The notes beneath the pieces were generated by a model. It was given only the letters and a program-made list of their open reading frames with translations. It had not been told where the DNA came from and made no database searches. Position numbers and translations under genes: made by a program. A DNA stretch of 64,000 nucleotides from Alphaproteobacteria bacterium (GTDB taxonomy: Bacteria; Pseudomonadota; Alphaproteobacteria; Micropepsales; Micropepsaceae). Where the stretch lies: contig JADHVO010000001.1 in assembly GCA_016783965.1 (NCBI GenBank), positions 558,001 to 622,000 of the forward strand, given 5' to 3'. This document shows positions 16,647 through 24,847 of this stretch, piece after piece (the first letter of the stretch is position 1; each line of letters starts with the position of its first letter).

Positions 16647-16670
16647 TTGCAGCCGTGCAACGTGCAGAGC

Positions 16671-18578
16671 CTAGCTGCGCTCGGCGCCATGCTGTTGAAG
16701 ATAGGTGGCTAGTTCCAGCGCGCAGTCGGCGGCAATCAGCATCTCCCGCTCTTTTGGATCGCCGTCCCCAGCCATTTCCTGCCGCACATCATTGGGAGAC
16801 GGAAACCGGGTCACCAGCGTTCTGAGCTGCCCTAAGTCCAAGATACCGCGCACGTTCTCGTCGGCCTCCAGCGTGGTTATACGGGCCAGAAGGTCATCGC
16901 GCGCATCTGTTAGATCAACAAAGCGGCCCGGGAACGGCACATACTTCTGGTGCCGCGCGCGCACCTTCTCAGGCAGCACATCCTGCATGGCATCCCGGAA
17001 AGGACGACGCCGAAATCCGCCGCTCAGGAACAATTCCGACGGAAGCGACAACGCGAATTCGACCACCCGCCGGTCCAGCAAAGGAAAGGCGTAGGCCAGA
17101 CCGTGCCGCGCTCCGGTTTGCGCCCATGCCTCGGCACGAAGGGCAATATGGGGATGGTTGATCAGCCGCCATCGATTTTCGCGACCGTCACCGGTCATCG
17201 AAATGCTGCGCGCGTCTTTCAGCGTTCGTACCATACCGGGTGCAAGTGCGCCCTTGATCAGGCTCCATTGGTCAGGCTTCCGGCCTATTGCGCGATACGC
17301 AAGCTGCACCAAGCTGTCGGGAACGAGATCATGGACCAGATAGGACATCACCTCCTGAGAAAGCACGCGCCGCTTTGTCCAGTGCCGCTCGTTTGCCATG
17401 GCGACGATCTCGCGTTGCAGGGCGCGCCAGTGTCCGCGCTTCAGCAATTCTGCCAAGGCGCCCCGGCCATTGAAGGTCGCGGCTTCGTCTCCGCCCCAGC
17501 CGGACAGGATCAAATCCACGCCCTGCCGCTCTGCCATCGCCGCCACCTGGTTTTCCGGGTTCTCGGGGTCGAGCGAATGCATCGAGTCCGGATCCATGGC
17601 GACGCTTTGCCCGGGCTCGAGCGAGGATGGGCGCACCGGCTGCCAATCCATGTCGGATTCCTGCTCCACACACGCCCTGACGTACTCGGTCTCGTCCACG
17701 AGTTGGACGTCGTTGCGGGGACGATCGAGAAAAGAGTAGGTGTGCAAGGTACGGCCGTCAGCGCGTAGGGCCCGCGCCGCCAGGACCGCAATCGCGGAGG
17801 AATCCAGCCCTCCGCTCAGATGCGAGCCCAGCCGTGCGCCCTTCGGCAACCGTGAACGCACGGCCTGTTCGACGCGACGCCGCAGTTCCGCCGCCGCATC
17901 CTCGGGCGTGATGCGGGCCGTCCCCACTCTTGTGCGATCGGGCTGCCAATACCGCCGAAGGGAAATCCCGTTGCGCGAAATCTGTAGCGTATGACCCGGA
18001 GGCAGGCGCGCAATTCCTTCGATCAGGCTGTCATCGAAGCGTAACGAGCTTATTGTCCGCCGCAGCAACGCGTTCGTGTTGATCCTTTTCGGGACGATAC
18101 CACCTCCGTGCAGAGCAGAGGGCAGCGAGGCGAAGGCGAACAATTGCCCGGGCTTGTGGACATAGGAAAATGGCCTGATGCCGAAGATATCGCGGCCACA
18201 GGTGAGCTTCTCCGCATCGCCATCCCACGCGGAAAAGGCAAAATCCCCGAGAATGCGCTCCGGTCCCGACACGCCAAACCGCTTCACCACTTCAAGCAAC
18301 AGCAAGTCCGGTGCTTGCGCACTGACGTTCAAGCTTTGCGCAAGTTCAGCGGGTTCATCTAGCCGCACGTCGGCCGCCATCACGATTGAACCCAAAGTCG
18401 GCAACGCGCCAAGTGACGTGGCTGAAAAATCCAGGACCGCCATCGCCACCGGCCCATCGCAGAACGCAGAATGGCCAGGACAGAGCCGCGGCACGTCCAG
18501 CTGCGCGACCATTTGGTTCAGAATGGATGGCGACGCGGGCGCGTCATCCAGCCGCATCAGGCCGCAGATCAGACGCAT
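16671..18578 (-). CDS. Lasso-cyclase-like asparagine synthetase homologue
   Basis: A protein of 635 residues with an N-terminal Ntn-type glutaminase-like domain (GDFAFSAWD near 111, GIRPFSYV near 133) and a C-terminal ATP-pyrophosphatase domain with the adenylating loop SGGLDSSAI at about 255-263, plus SGWGGDEAATFNGRG and FPLLDRRVVEFALSLP. The N-terminus is MRLICG, so the Cys2 nucleophile of glutamine-dependent AsnB is missing, as in McjC/LarC-type lasso cyclases. Such enzymes adenylate a Glu or Asp side chain for macrolactam formation. It starts three bases after the ATP-grasp gene. With a PqqD protein and a kinase nearby, a RiPP-modifying role is more likely than asparagine synthesis; the product is unknown. 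Confidence 0.85.
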   Translation of the reverse strand: MRLICGLMRLDDAPASPSILNQMVAQLDVPRLCPGHSAFCDGPVAMAVLDFSATSLGALPTLGSIVMAADVRLDEPAELAQSLNVSAQAPDLLLLEVVKRFGVSGPERILGDFAFSAWDGDAEKLTCGRDIFGIRPFSYVHKPGQLFAFASLPSALHGGGIVPKRINTNALLRRTISSLRFDDSLIEGIARLPPGHTLQISRNGISLRRYWQPDRTRVGTARITPEDAAAELRRRVEQAVRSRLPKGARLGSHLSGGLDSSAIAVLAARALRADGRTLHTYSFLDRPRNDVQLVDETEYVRACVEQESDMDWQPVRPSSLEPGQSVAMDPDSMHSLDPENPENQVAAMAERQGVDLILSGWGGDEAATFNGRGALAELLKRGHWRALQREIVAMANERHWTKRRVLSQEVMSYLVHDLVPDSLVQLAYRAIGRKPDQWSLIKGALAPGMVRTLKDARSISMTGDGRENRWRLINHPHIALRAEAWAQTGARHGLAYAFPLLDRRVVEFALSLPSELFLSGGFRRRPFRDAMQDVLPEKVRARHQKYVPFPGRFVDLTDARDDLLARITTLEADENVRGILDLGQLRTLVTRFPSPNDVRQEMAGDGDPKEREMLIAADCALELATYLQQHGAERS

Positions 18579-18581
18579 CGA

Positions 18582-19751
18582 TCACACATACTGGCTGACC
18601 AGGTGAGAGAATGCCGTCCTTCCCAGAGGCCCGTCGAGCAGCTGATGCGGCAGCGCGCCCCAGCCCGCGTTTGTCTCGAGAAGCAGCGGGCCGCTGGCGG
18701 TGAGCGCGATGTCCCAGCCAAGAAACGCAAAACGCGCGAACGCCTGGGCATGGGCCCTGCAAGCCAGGGCTACGCTTTCATCGAAGAACGGAACAGCAAG
18801 ACCCGCAATGGTCGCCGCGGTATCGGGATGACGATCGACAGTTTCTCCGCCTGGCGAGACCGCTTTGCCTATAAGGCCGCGATCGAGGCCGCACACGATG
18901 GCGCCCACCGTCGTGGTGCATTCCCCGTGCGGCAGAAAAAGAACCGTCGCCACCGGTTCAGCCTCTCCGGTCGGGCTCATACCTGTCACCACCCGCAAAA
19001 CCGCCAACCGGCCATTGCTCAGACGTCCGATAACAGGATGATTATCGAGGAAGGGCTGGACGATTGTGTCCTGTCTCGCGAGTTCGATCCGAAACGCATC
19101 CAAGGGCAAGAGACGGCCGGCTTCGTCGCGAACGCCGTTGGCCTCGAGGTGCCATTTCTTGCCGCCGGCCCCGCCTTTGAGGCTGAGCGCCTTGCTCCAC
19201 AGATATTCCGATTGCGGGACAAACGGATCCGCCGGGAACGTCTGGCGCCCTCGCTCGTACACCGCCAGCGTCTCGACGTGCGGCAGATGGTGTGCGGCGC
19301 AAAGCCGGGCGAAGCGACTCTTGTCCTGAACGTCGCGGCTGTCCGCACCCAGCCGCCGCGTGAGGGCCGCCAGCGCGGGCAGATCGTTCCAATAGACGTA
19401 GTCGTGCATCAGAGCCCGACGCGCACGATCAGTGAAGCCATAGAGCTTGTATTCCAGCGGTGGAATGCTGTGTGCGAGTGCCAGCCAGTACATGTCCATC
19501 AGCACCGGCAACCCGGCGGGCTTGGCCTCGCGGCACAATTCCCTTTGCATTTTCAGTGCTGTAACGAGCGCACCGACAGGCCACGCGACCGCCATGACAA
19601 TGTGCGCAAGCATCCGCAGTGGAGCCGGATGAGCCGCAGCCCTCTCACGCCGGGCCAGTGCGCGAAAACGACCAACCGGCGTTGCACGGCCCCCAATAGC
19701 AAACGGGAAGCCGTACTGGCTATAAGCAATCCAGCGCTCGAAGAAGGGCAT
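18582..19751 (-). CDS. ATP-grasp protein, sugar-transfer-associated type
   Basis: A protein of about 389 residues resembling the PF14397 ATP-grasp family. It has DKSRFARLCAAHHLPHVETL (nucleotide-binding entry), WSKALSLKGGAGGKKWHLEA (Lys and Gly-rich loop), QDTIVQPFLDNHP and the metal-binding end LLLETNAGWGALPHQLL. ATP-grasp enzymes couple a carboxylate, via acyl phosphate, to an amine, thiol or hydroxyl. Its substrate is unknown. I choose ATG 19751; a TTG at 19766 is also possible, and a 26-codon minus-strand frame just upstream (ATG near 19848) may be a shifted N-terminus. It sits between the precursor candidate and the cyclase-like gene, so peptide modification is possible. Confidence 0.75.
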   Translation of the reverse strand: MPFFERWIAYSQYGFPFAIGGRATPVGRFRALARRERAAAHPAPLRMLAHIVMAVAWPVGALVTALKMQRELCREAKPAGLPVLMDMYWLALAHSIPPLEYKLYGFTDRARRALMHDYVYWNDLPALAALTRRLGADSRDVQDKSRFARLCAAHHLPHVETLAVYERGRQTFPADPFVPQSEYLWSKALSLKGGAGGKKWHLEANGVRDEAGRLLPLDAFRIELARQDTIVQPFLDNHPVIGRLSNGRLAVLRVVTGMSPTGEAEPVATVLFLPHGECTTTVGAIVCGLDRGLIGKAVSPGGETVDRHPDTAATIAGLAVPFFDESVALACRAHAQAFARFAFLGWDIALTASGPLLLETNAGWGALPHQLLDGPLGRTAFSHLVSQYV

Positions 19752-19872
19752 CGGCCGGCGGATCAATACGGTCGCAGCTTCGCGGCGATTGTGTCAGGGA
19801 GTTCACTGCCATGCGGCGCCGCGTGCTCTATGTCGGGACGCATGTTGAGAACTGCCCGTTAGCAATATTGAA

Positions 19873-20034
19873 TCAGGAACCGGGCCCGGATGTTGTGCCG
19901 CCCTCGGTCGGAGTGGACTTGCTCACAGCCGTGTTCCTTGCATCTTCATCCGTGATTGCCGGCTGGTTCCAGGGGCGCTTTCCCGTGGAGACGGTTTTGG
20001 TTCCGACGGGCCCATCGGCCTCTGAGCGCTGCAT
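19873..20034 (-). CDS. Candidate RiPP precursor peptide, 53 residues, C-terminal Ser
   Basis: The ATG at 20034 has GAGGGG six bases upstream on the minus strand. The peptide runs from MQRSEADGPVG to a C-terminal TTSGPGS. A leader-like segment KRPWNQPAITDEDARNT (residues 19-35) resembles the lasso leader pattern with an aromatic residue, two positions, Pro, one position, Leu/Ile, and a late Thr. The likely core follows as AVSKSTPTEGGTTSGPGS (36-53). Glu44 would be residue 9 of a core starting at Ala36, or residue 8 from Val37, the positions used for lasso rings. The last residue is Ser, the site phosphorylated by HprK-like kinases in paeninodin-type clusters. There is no bulky plug residue in the tail, so a lasso fold is doubtful. 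It is expressed toward the ATP-grasp and cyclase genes. Confidence 0.7.
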   Translation of the reverse strand: MQRSEADGPVGTKTVSTGKRPWNQPAITDEDARNTAVSKSTPTEGGTTSGPGS

Positions 20035-20236
20035 GTATCCCCTCAAATCAAGAACCTCAAAGGCGTTGTGCCGATAGCCGGCCGCGGGATTGAATCCTAC
20101 TGCACCCCCGCAGACAAAAAAAGAGTGTCGCGGGGCGCAAATTGACATCCGCCAGCTTGGCCGGGACCTTTCGAGCGGTTGAAGAACCTTGTGGGCCCCT
20201 CGGATATCCGCTATCGCCTTGATGCTGGGGGCGGCA
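20035..20236. promoter_or_regulatory. Divergent promoter region of the RiPP cluster
   Basis: A 200-base spacer separates the leftward precursor and the rightward PqqD gene. On the plus strand a perfect TTGACA lies at 20142-20147, with no good -10 at 17 bases. The minus strand carries a T7 run (from A7 at 20116-20122). No clear operator is seen. Both halves of the cluster are probably driven from here. Confidence 0.4.
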
Positions 20237-20518
20237 ATGACCGTTACGTTGGACACGATGCTGCGGCGCGATGCAGGCATCTACTACGCCGCGATTGGCA
20301 GCGAAGGCGTAATGCTCAACGTCAATGCCGGGCTCTATCATGGCCTGAACGACGTGGGCGTGCGCATCTGGGAATTGCTCGAAACGCCTCAAACGGCTGC
20401 CCAGATTCGCGACCGCCTTGTTGACGAATTTGAGGTAGAGCGCCAAGTCTGCCAGGCAGCCGTGCTGGATTTTGTCGGGGAGCTGCTGGAGCGTGGCATC
20501 ATCCTTGCCGGCCCATAA
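20237..20518 (+). CDS. PqqD-family peptide chaperone (RiPP recognition element)
   Basis: A 93-residue stand-alone PqqD/lasso-B1-like protein. The ATG at 20237 follows GGGGGCGGCA. The family pattern is clear: GVMLNVNAGLYHGLNDVGVR, IWELLETPQTAAQIRDRLV, and a closing FVGELLERGIIL. Such proteins bind the leader peptide of a RiPP precursor and present it to the modifying enzymes, here probably the 53-residue peptide encoded divergently. It begins the rightward operon and is 12 bases from the kinase gene. Confidence 0.88.
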   Translation: MTVTLDTMLRRDAGIYYAAIGSEGVMLNVNAGLYHGLNDVGVRIWELLETPQTAAQIRDRLVDEFEVERQVCQAAVLDFVGELLERGIILAGP

Positions 20519-20530
20519 GCCTTAACAGCG

Positions 20531-21433
20531 ATGTACAACTACCGGGTCAGCGGCCTCTCGGTCATCTCAGAAATGGAATTGCCGGGGGCGATCGGCATTG
20601 CGAACGGCGACGCGCCCGATGTCACAGTGCGTTTCGGCCGGGTGCCGCAGCAACTATCCGCGCCCTCCGCGTCCGGCCCGGCCTGGCAACGCGAGGGTGA
20701 TACCATCTTGCTCTGTGTGCCTCGCCTTGCCCGCTTTCTTATCACTGGCGGCAAGTCCATCGTGGTGGAGCTTGAGGACGCCGCGACGGCCAGAGACGCA
20801 AGCGGCTTTGTGCTGGGGTCGTCTCTCGGCATCCTTTTGCATCAGCGTGGAGCACTGGTGTTGCATGGCGCGGCAGTCGCCAGGGACGGCCGCGGCATCG
20901 TCATCTGCGGCCACTCCGGCGCCGGAAAGTCCACGCTGGCGGCAGCGTTGTGCCGAATAGGGTGCAGCTTCGTCACCGACGACATCTGCGCCGTCAGCAT
21001 GAACACCAGTCATGAGCCGATTGTGCTGCCAGACGGGCGGCAGTTGAAGCTCTGGGAACAGTCCATCCGCAGTCTGGAGCTGGGACATCGCCAAGGCGAT
21101 GCCGTGCGGGAGACTTTCGAGAAATACTTCGTTGCACCCGACATCACAGTCAGCGAGCCGCCGCGGCTCTCGGCGATCTACCTGCTGTCCGAAAGCCAAC
21201 CGCCTTTCGCTGAAGGAATAGAAGCACTGGCCTTGCCGGACGCCGTGCGGATGCTTGAGCACGAAGCTTATCGGCCGGGGCTTCGGCGCCAGCTGAACTC
21301 GACATCGCAGATGCTCGCACAAGTCGCCGCCACGCTCAGATACGTCAGGGTATTCCGTCTCACCCGGCCACTAGGCTTTGAAAGAATCGCGGCGACTGTC
21401 GACGCAGTGATGCAACACTGGCAAGAGCTCTGA
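20531..21433 (+). CDS. HprK-related serine kinase of a RiPP cluster
   Basis: A protein of 300 residues with a degenerate N-terminal domain and a C-terminal HPr-kinase-type P-loop domain. Walker A is GHSGAGKSTLAAAL at about 127-140. The acidic motif is SFVTDDICAV near 147, and the histidine just before the domain is in LVLHGAAVARDG. Related kinases (PadeK, ThcoK, SyanK) phosphorylate the C-terminal Ser of lasso precursors. The candidate precursor here ends in Ser, so the same reaction is plausible. It is not the carbon-regulation HPrK: the neighbours are PqqD and AsnB-like genes, and its N-terminal domain is different. Confidence 0.85.
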   Translation: MYNYRVSGLSVISEMELPGAIGIANGDAPDVTVRFGRVPQQLSAPSASGPAWQREGDTILLCVPRLARFLITGGKSIVVELEDAATARDASGFVLGSSLGILLHQRGALVLHGAAVARDGRGIVICGHSGAGKSTLAAALCRIGCSFVTDDICAVSMNTSHEPIVLPDGRQLKLWEQSIRSLELGHRQGDAVRETFEKYFVAPDITVSEPPRLSAIYLLSESQPPFAEGIEALALPDAVRMLEHEAYRPGLRRQLNSTSQMLAQVAATLRYVRVFRLTRPLGFERIAATVDAVMQHWQEL

Positions 21434-21436
21434 TCC

Positions 21437-22081
21437 GTGGCAACCGCAGTGGGATTTGTCTGGCTCGCCTCATTTCCAAGATCGGGTAACACATGGTTTC
21501 GGATATCTTTGGCTAATCTCGCTGCCGGCAGTCCTGCTGATATCAACGGCCTTGGAGCACACTTCGGTCTTGCCAGCAGCCGCGACGACTTCGAGGCCGC
21601 GACCCTGCTGGACTCGGGCCTGCTGTCGCACGACGACATCGATGGTCTTCGCTCGCCGGTGTACGAGCATCGCAAGAGAGAGAGACCGGAGGAATCGGCC
21701 TCGAGCCGCAGTTGCGCCAGAAAGCTGTGCGGCTGGAGCGGACGCGTTATGAGCTGGCTGGATCAGGCCGACATCCCCGACCATCTGGTCCCTTATGGGA
21801 ACCTCAAATCAGGTCCGGTCACCTATTTCACCCGCGCTCTGGCGTTCGCCGGGCGTCAGGCGAGCACCGCCATAGAACAGGCCGTCCGCGATGCCAACTT
21901 TTCACAACTGCGACGTCGGGAACGCGAGGTGGGCTTTGCCGAGCGCCAACCCGGTGCCGCGCCCTTCTTCCGTTCTGGGCGCGTCGGAGCCTGGCGCGAG
22001 ATCCTCAATCCTGAACAACGAACCCGCATCGAAGATGCGCATGCGGCCGTGATGGACAGGCTTGGCTATGCGCCTGGGTGA
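21437..22081 (+). pseudogene. Sulfotransferase remnant with internal deletion
   Basis: GTG start four bases after the kinase. The N-terminus has an intact PAPS loop (WLASFPRSGNTWFRISLANL), and the C-terminus is typical (FAERQPGAAPFFRSGRVGAW, LNPEQRTRIEDAHAAVMDRL). The middle is missing: after SPVYEHRKRERPEES the text jumps to a segment ending KLCGWSGRVMSWLDQADIP, so the family's KTH and YIVRDPRD-type 3'-phosphate site (roughly 80-90 residues) are gone. The RYEDL motif reads PYGNL. Just before the junction another frame reads PQLRQK, which fits one extra A near 21721-21724. The frame stays open, giving 214 residues against the usual 280-300. It is probably inactive. Confidence 0.75.
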
Positions 22082-23915
22082 CGGAACGAGAAGACTGAGT
22101 GCAATTCTGGCAGTGGCGGGCGTCACCTTGCTACTGGCCGCCGGTTTCTTTTTTCCGCAACTGCGCGCCATGGTCCATCAGGTCAGGCTTGTGGCGCACC
22201 TGACGAGCAGCAACGTTGCCGAAAGGCTCTATGCAGCGGTCGAGCTCGGCAGGTCGGGCGACGAACGAGCCCTTCAACCCCTTGTTGCTTACTTGGAGAG
22301 GGGCGACGCGGTTGATGCCCGCGCGGAGAGCGAAGTCGTCTCTGCATTGTGCAGGATCGCTGGTCCCAACGCGGTCCGGTTGATGGACGCCGCCTTGCGC
22401 GAACCTGCCTCAGACCACACTGCGCTTATCGAGTCACTGGCCTGTATCGACGATGCCGCATCGCGCGCGATCCTGGCAAAAGCTCTCCGGAGCCGGGACC
22501 TGAGTCAAGTGGCGGTCTCAATATTGAGCGAGTCGCACGATCAAGGGCTCATACATCTGCTCATCGAGGCAGAGACACAGGAAGCAAACCGGCTTCAGAT
22601 CATTTTGTCGTTGACCAATCCCACGGGGCATCCTCTCGACGCCCGTTTGACAGAAGTTCTGCTTGCGGCGCTGAAGGACAAGGAAAGCTCGATCCGAACC
22701 GCAGCGGCCGAAAGCCTGACCTGGAATTATCTGAACGGGGCCATTCCTGCCGGTGCGCTGGCCGAAGCCGAGAACACCGAAGACGCGGATGTTCGGATGA
22801 TCCTTACAGACAGACTTTCGTTCTATGGGCCGGCTGCGCCTTACGATTCGAGCCTACGAAATGCCCGGGCGACAAGCACTGCCGGCCAGGGGACGCCAAC
22901 CCCACGTGCGCTTGATGCGTCGCTCGCCGCTGCCGCAAAGCGTGCATCAGCATTCCTTGCCGCACATCAGGACATGGCCGGATATTGGCTCACATCTCGA
23001 ACGCTCAACCTCAGCGCGGAGCATCCGTTCAGGGAGAAGAATACGTATCTCACGCCGATGATCGTGGATATGCTTGCGCCGATTGCCGACGCGGCGGGGC
23101 TTGGCAGCAACCTGTCCAGAGCGCGCCGGCAAATCGGGAGCGAAATCGAAGATACCGGTCTGGTCCGGTATTATGGGCAGAGTGACCAGGCTTCGGCGCA
23201 CGGGCGGATCGCCTGCGCGATTTCTCCCGACGCGGACGACACGGCGCTTGCGTGGCGGATTGCGCCCCGTCGGGATATGCGCTTGTTGCGAAGCGCATTG
23301 ACGGCCTTGCAGCAGTATCGCGCGCCGAATGGATTGTACCGGACCTGGCTTGCGCCGCTGGACAGCTTTCGATGCATTGACCGCGGGAGCGACCCCGATC
23401 CCACCGACGTGGGCATCCAGATGCACATGCTGATGTTCCTGGCACAGGCGAGCCCCGTCGATGGCCGGGCGCTCTGCGCAGCGTTGAGGAGGATGATCTC
23501 CGACAATCGCATCTGGATCTACTACCGGCTCGAGTCCTTAATCCCCATTGTCCGGCAGCCCGACCTCGCGAGAGCCGGATGCGCCGTGCAATTGCCCGAA
23601 GCACGGCTGCGGACGGTAGTCTCCGGTCAAGGCAAATGGATCGCGGCCGGCATGACACTCGCGCGCCTGTTGCAGGCAACCGGAAGCACCGCGAACCTGT
23701 CCGAAACGGACGCGCTTCTATACAAGCTCGCGCAAGGCAACTTCCTGGCCATTCGGCGTTCGCCGCCGCTCATCTATCAAAACGACGCTACCGGATCGGC
23801 GCCAGGTTTCTATTGGTCGCAGGAGTTCGGTTACGCTCTTTGGCTGCGGTTATATTTCGAGAGCATCCGCGGGAGACAAGATCACTCGGCGCCGGGGGTG
23901 GGACCATCACGATGA
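22068..23915 (+). CDS. HEAT-repeat protein fused to a DxDD alpha/alpha-toroid (terpene-cyclase-like)
   Basis: About 615 residues. An N-terminal membrane segment (LSAILAVAGVTLLLAAGFFF) precedes HEAT/Armadillo-like helical repeats at about 40-250 (AAVELGRSGDERALQPLVAY, and KDKESSIRTAAAESL). The C-terminal half resembles the squalene-cyclase/prenyltransferase toroid. At 386-395 it carries SPDADDTALA, matching the DxDDTA acid motif that protonates substrates in class II terpene cyclases. Further toroid-like pieces are APNGLYRTWLAPLD and SDPDPTDVGIQMHMLMFLA. The ATG at 22068 overlaps the sulfotransferase end, and the stop overlaps the UbiA gene start (ATGA). Catalytic activity is unproven; it could be a binding scaffold. 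No family name is known to me. Confidence 0.75.
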   Translation: MRLGDGTRRLSAILAVAGVTLLLAAGFFFPQLRAMVHQVRLVAHLTSSNVAERLYAAVELGRSGDERALQPLVAYLERGDAVDARAESEVVSALCRIAGPNAVRLMDAALREPASDHTALIESLACIDDAASRAILAKALRSRDLSQVAVSILSESHDQGLIHLLIEAETQEANRLQIILSLTNPTGHPLDARLTEVLLAALKDKESSIRTAAAESLTWNYLNGAIPAGALAEAENTEDADVRMILTDRLSFYGPAAPYDSSLRNARATSTAGQGTPTPRALDASLAAAAKRASAFLAAHQDMAGYWLTSRTLNLSAEHPFREKNTYLTPMIVDMLAPIADAAGLGSNLSRARRQIGSEIEDTGLVRYYGQSDQASAHGRIACAISPDADDTALAWRIAPRRDMRLLRSALTALQQYRAPNGLYRTWLAPLDSFRCIDRGSDPDPTDVGIQMHMLMFLAQASPVDGRALCAALRRMISDNRIWIYYRLESLIPIVRQPDLARAGCAVQLPEARLRTVVSGQGKWIAAGMTLARLLQATGSTANLSETDALLYKLAQGNFLAIRRSPPLIYQNDATGSAPGFYWSQEFGYALWLRLYFESIRGRQDHSAPGVGPSR

Positions 23916-24847
23916 AACCGGAAGCCAGCGACGACGCAATCGCCACGATCCCATCCGCCGGGTCGCGCAAAAGCGGCGGCTTGCTGCGCCTTCTTTCGAG
24001 CGTTCGCTGGCAGGAAGTGATCGTGTTGCAGGGTTCGCCGTTCTTTGGCGCGCTCTTTTCCATCGGCAGGTTGACGGAAGGCAAACTAGCGTCCTTGGCG
24101 CTGCTGCTGGCGAGCAGTTTCTGCTTGCTCGCCCATGTCTTCGTGTTCAACGACTGGGCCGGAATCGAAGGCGACCTTCGTGATCCTTACCGCGCATCGA
24201 GCGTGTTCCTTATCCGCGGGGTTCGGCGCCGCGAGATCGGCTATCTTTCGACCGCGTTGATGGGGCTCGGTCTTCTTTTGCTCTTGCCGCTGGGCATGCG
24301 GGCGCTCGCGATCGGGATCGGCATCATAATCCTCTCTGCGATGTACTCCGCGCCCGTTCTTCACTTTAAGGGAGTTCCGCTGATCAGCTCGGGACTGCAT
24401 TTCGCCGGTGGCCTGCTGCACTTTCTTCTGGGGTACGCCCTGTTTCGTGCGATAGACGCGCGCGGCCTGGAAATCGGTGCGTTTTTCGCGCTGACCAACG
24501 TGGCCGGTCACCTCGCCCATGAGGCGCGCGACTGGGAAGGCGATCAACTGAACGGCATCAGGACCAATGCTGTGAGTTTCGGCCGACGGTCAGGGTTCAT
24601 CGCAAGCTTTGTCCTTTTTACGATGGCGTACGGCTTGATGACGGCGCTGGCCATTCAAGGAAGCGTCCCGCATCTCATCGTCTGGATCGCCGCCCTCTAT
24701 CCTCTGCATCTTTACTGGACGCTGCGGACGCTCCGCGCCGGATTGGATTTCGAGCGCGTGGGAAAAATGCAGGAGCGATACCGCGTGCTTTATGCGATGG
24801 TCGGAGTGATTATGTTAATCGGGCTGTTTCCATCCATCACCCCATGA
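23912..24847 (+). CDS. UbiA-family membrane prenyltransferase
   Basis: A protein of 311 residues with about eight membrane segments. The first Asp-rich motif reads NDWAGIEGD at about 80-88, so the central Asp of the NDxxDxxxD consensus is Gly. The second motif, RDWEGDQLNGIRTNAVSFG, matches DxxxDxxxGxxT well. UbiA enzymes move prenyl groups from isoprenoid diphosphates onto aromatic or other acceptors in the membrane. Coupled by ATGA overlaps to the toroid protein before it and the GT-C protein after it. Substrate and donor are unknown; the pairing with a DxDD protein recalls meroterpenoid pathways. Confidence 0.83.
   Translation: MKPEASDDAIATIPSAGSRKSGGLLRLLSSVRWQEVIVLQGSPFFGALFSIGRLTEGKLASLALLLASSFCLLAHVFVFNDWAGIEGDLRDPYRASSVFLIRGVRRREIGYLSTALMGLGLLLLLPLGMRALAIGIGIIILSAMYSAPVLHFKGVPLISSGLHFAGGLLHFLLGYALFRAIDARGLEIGAFFALTNVAGHLAHEARDWEGDQLNGIRTNAVSFGRRSGFIASFVLFTMAYGLMTALAIQGSVPHLIVWIAALYPLHLYWTLRTLRAGLDFERVGKMQERYRVLYAMVGVIMLIGLFPSITP

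Noticed and set aside
19811..20077. Plus-strand frame of 88 codons over the precursor gene
   Set aside because: It has no ribosome-binding site and is antisense to the precursor, which has a strong one.
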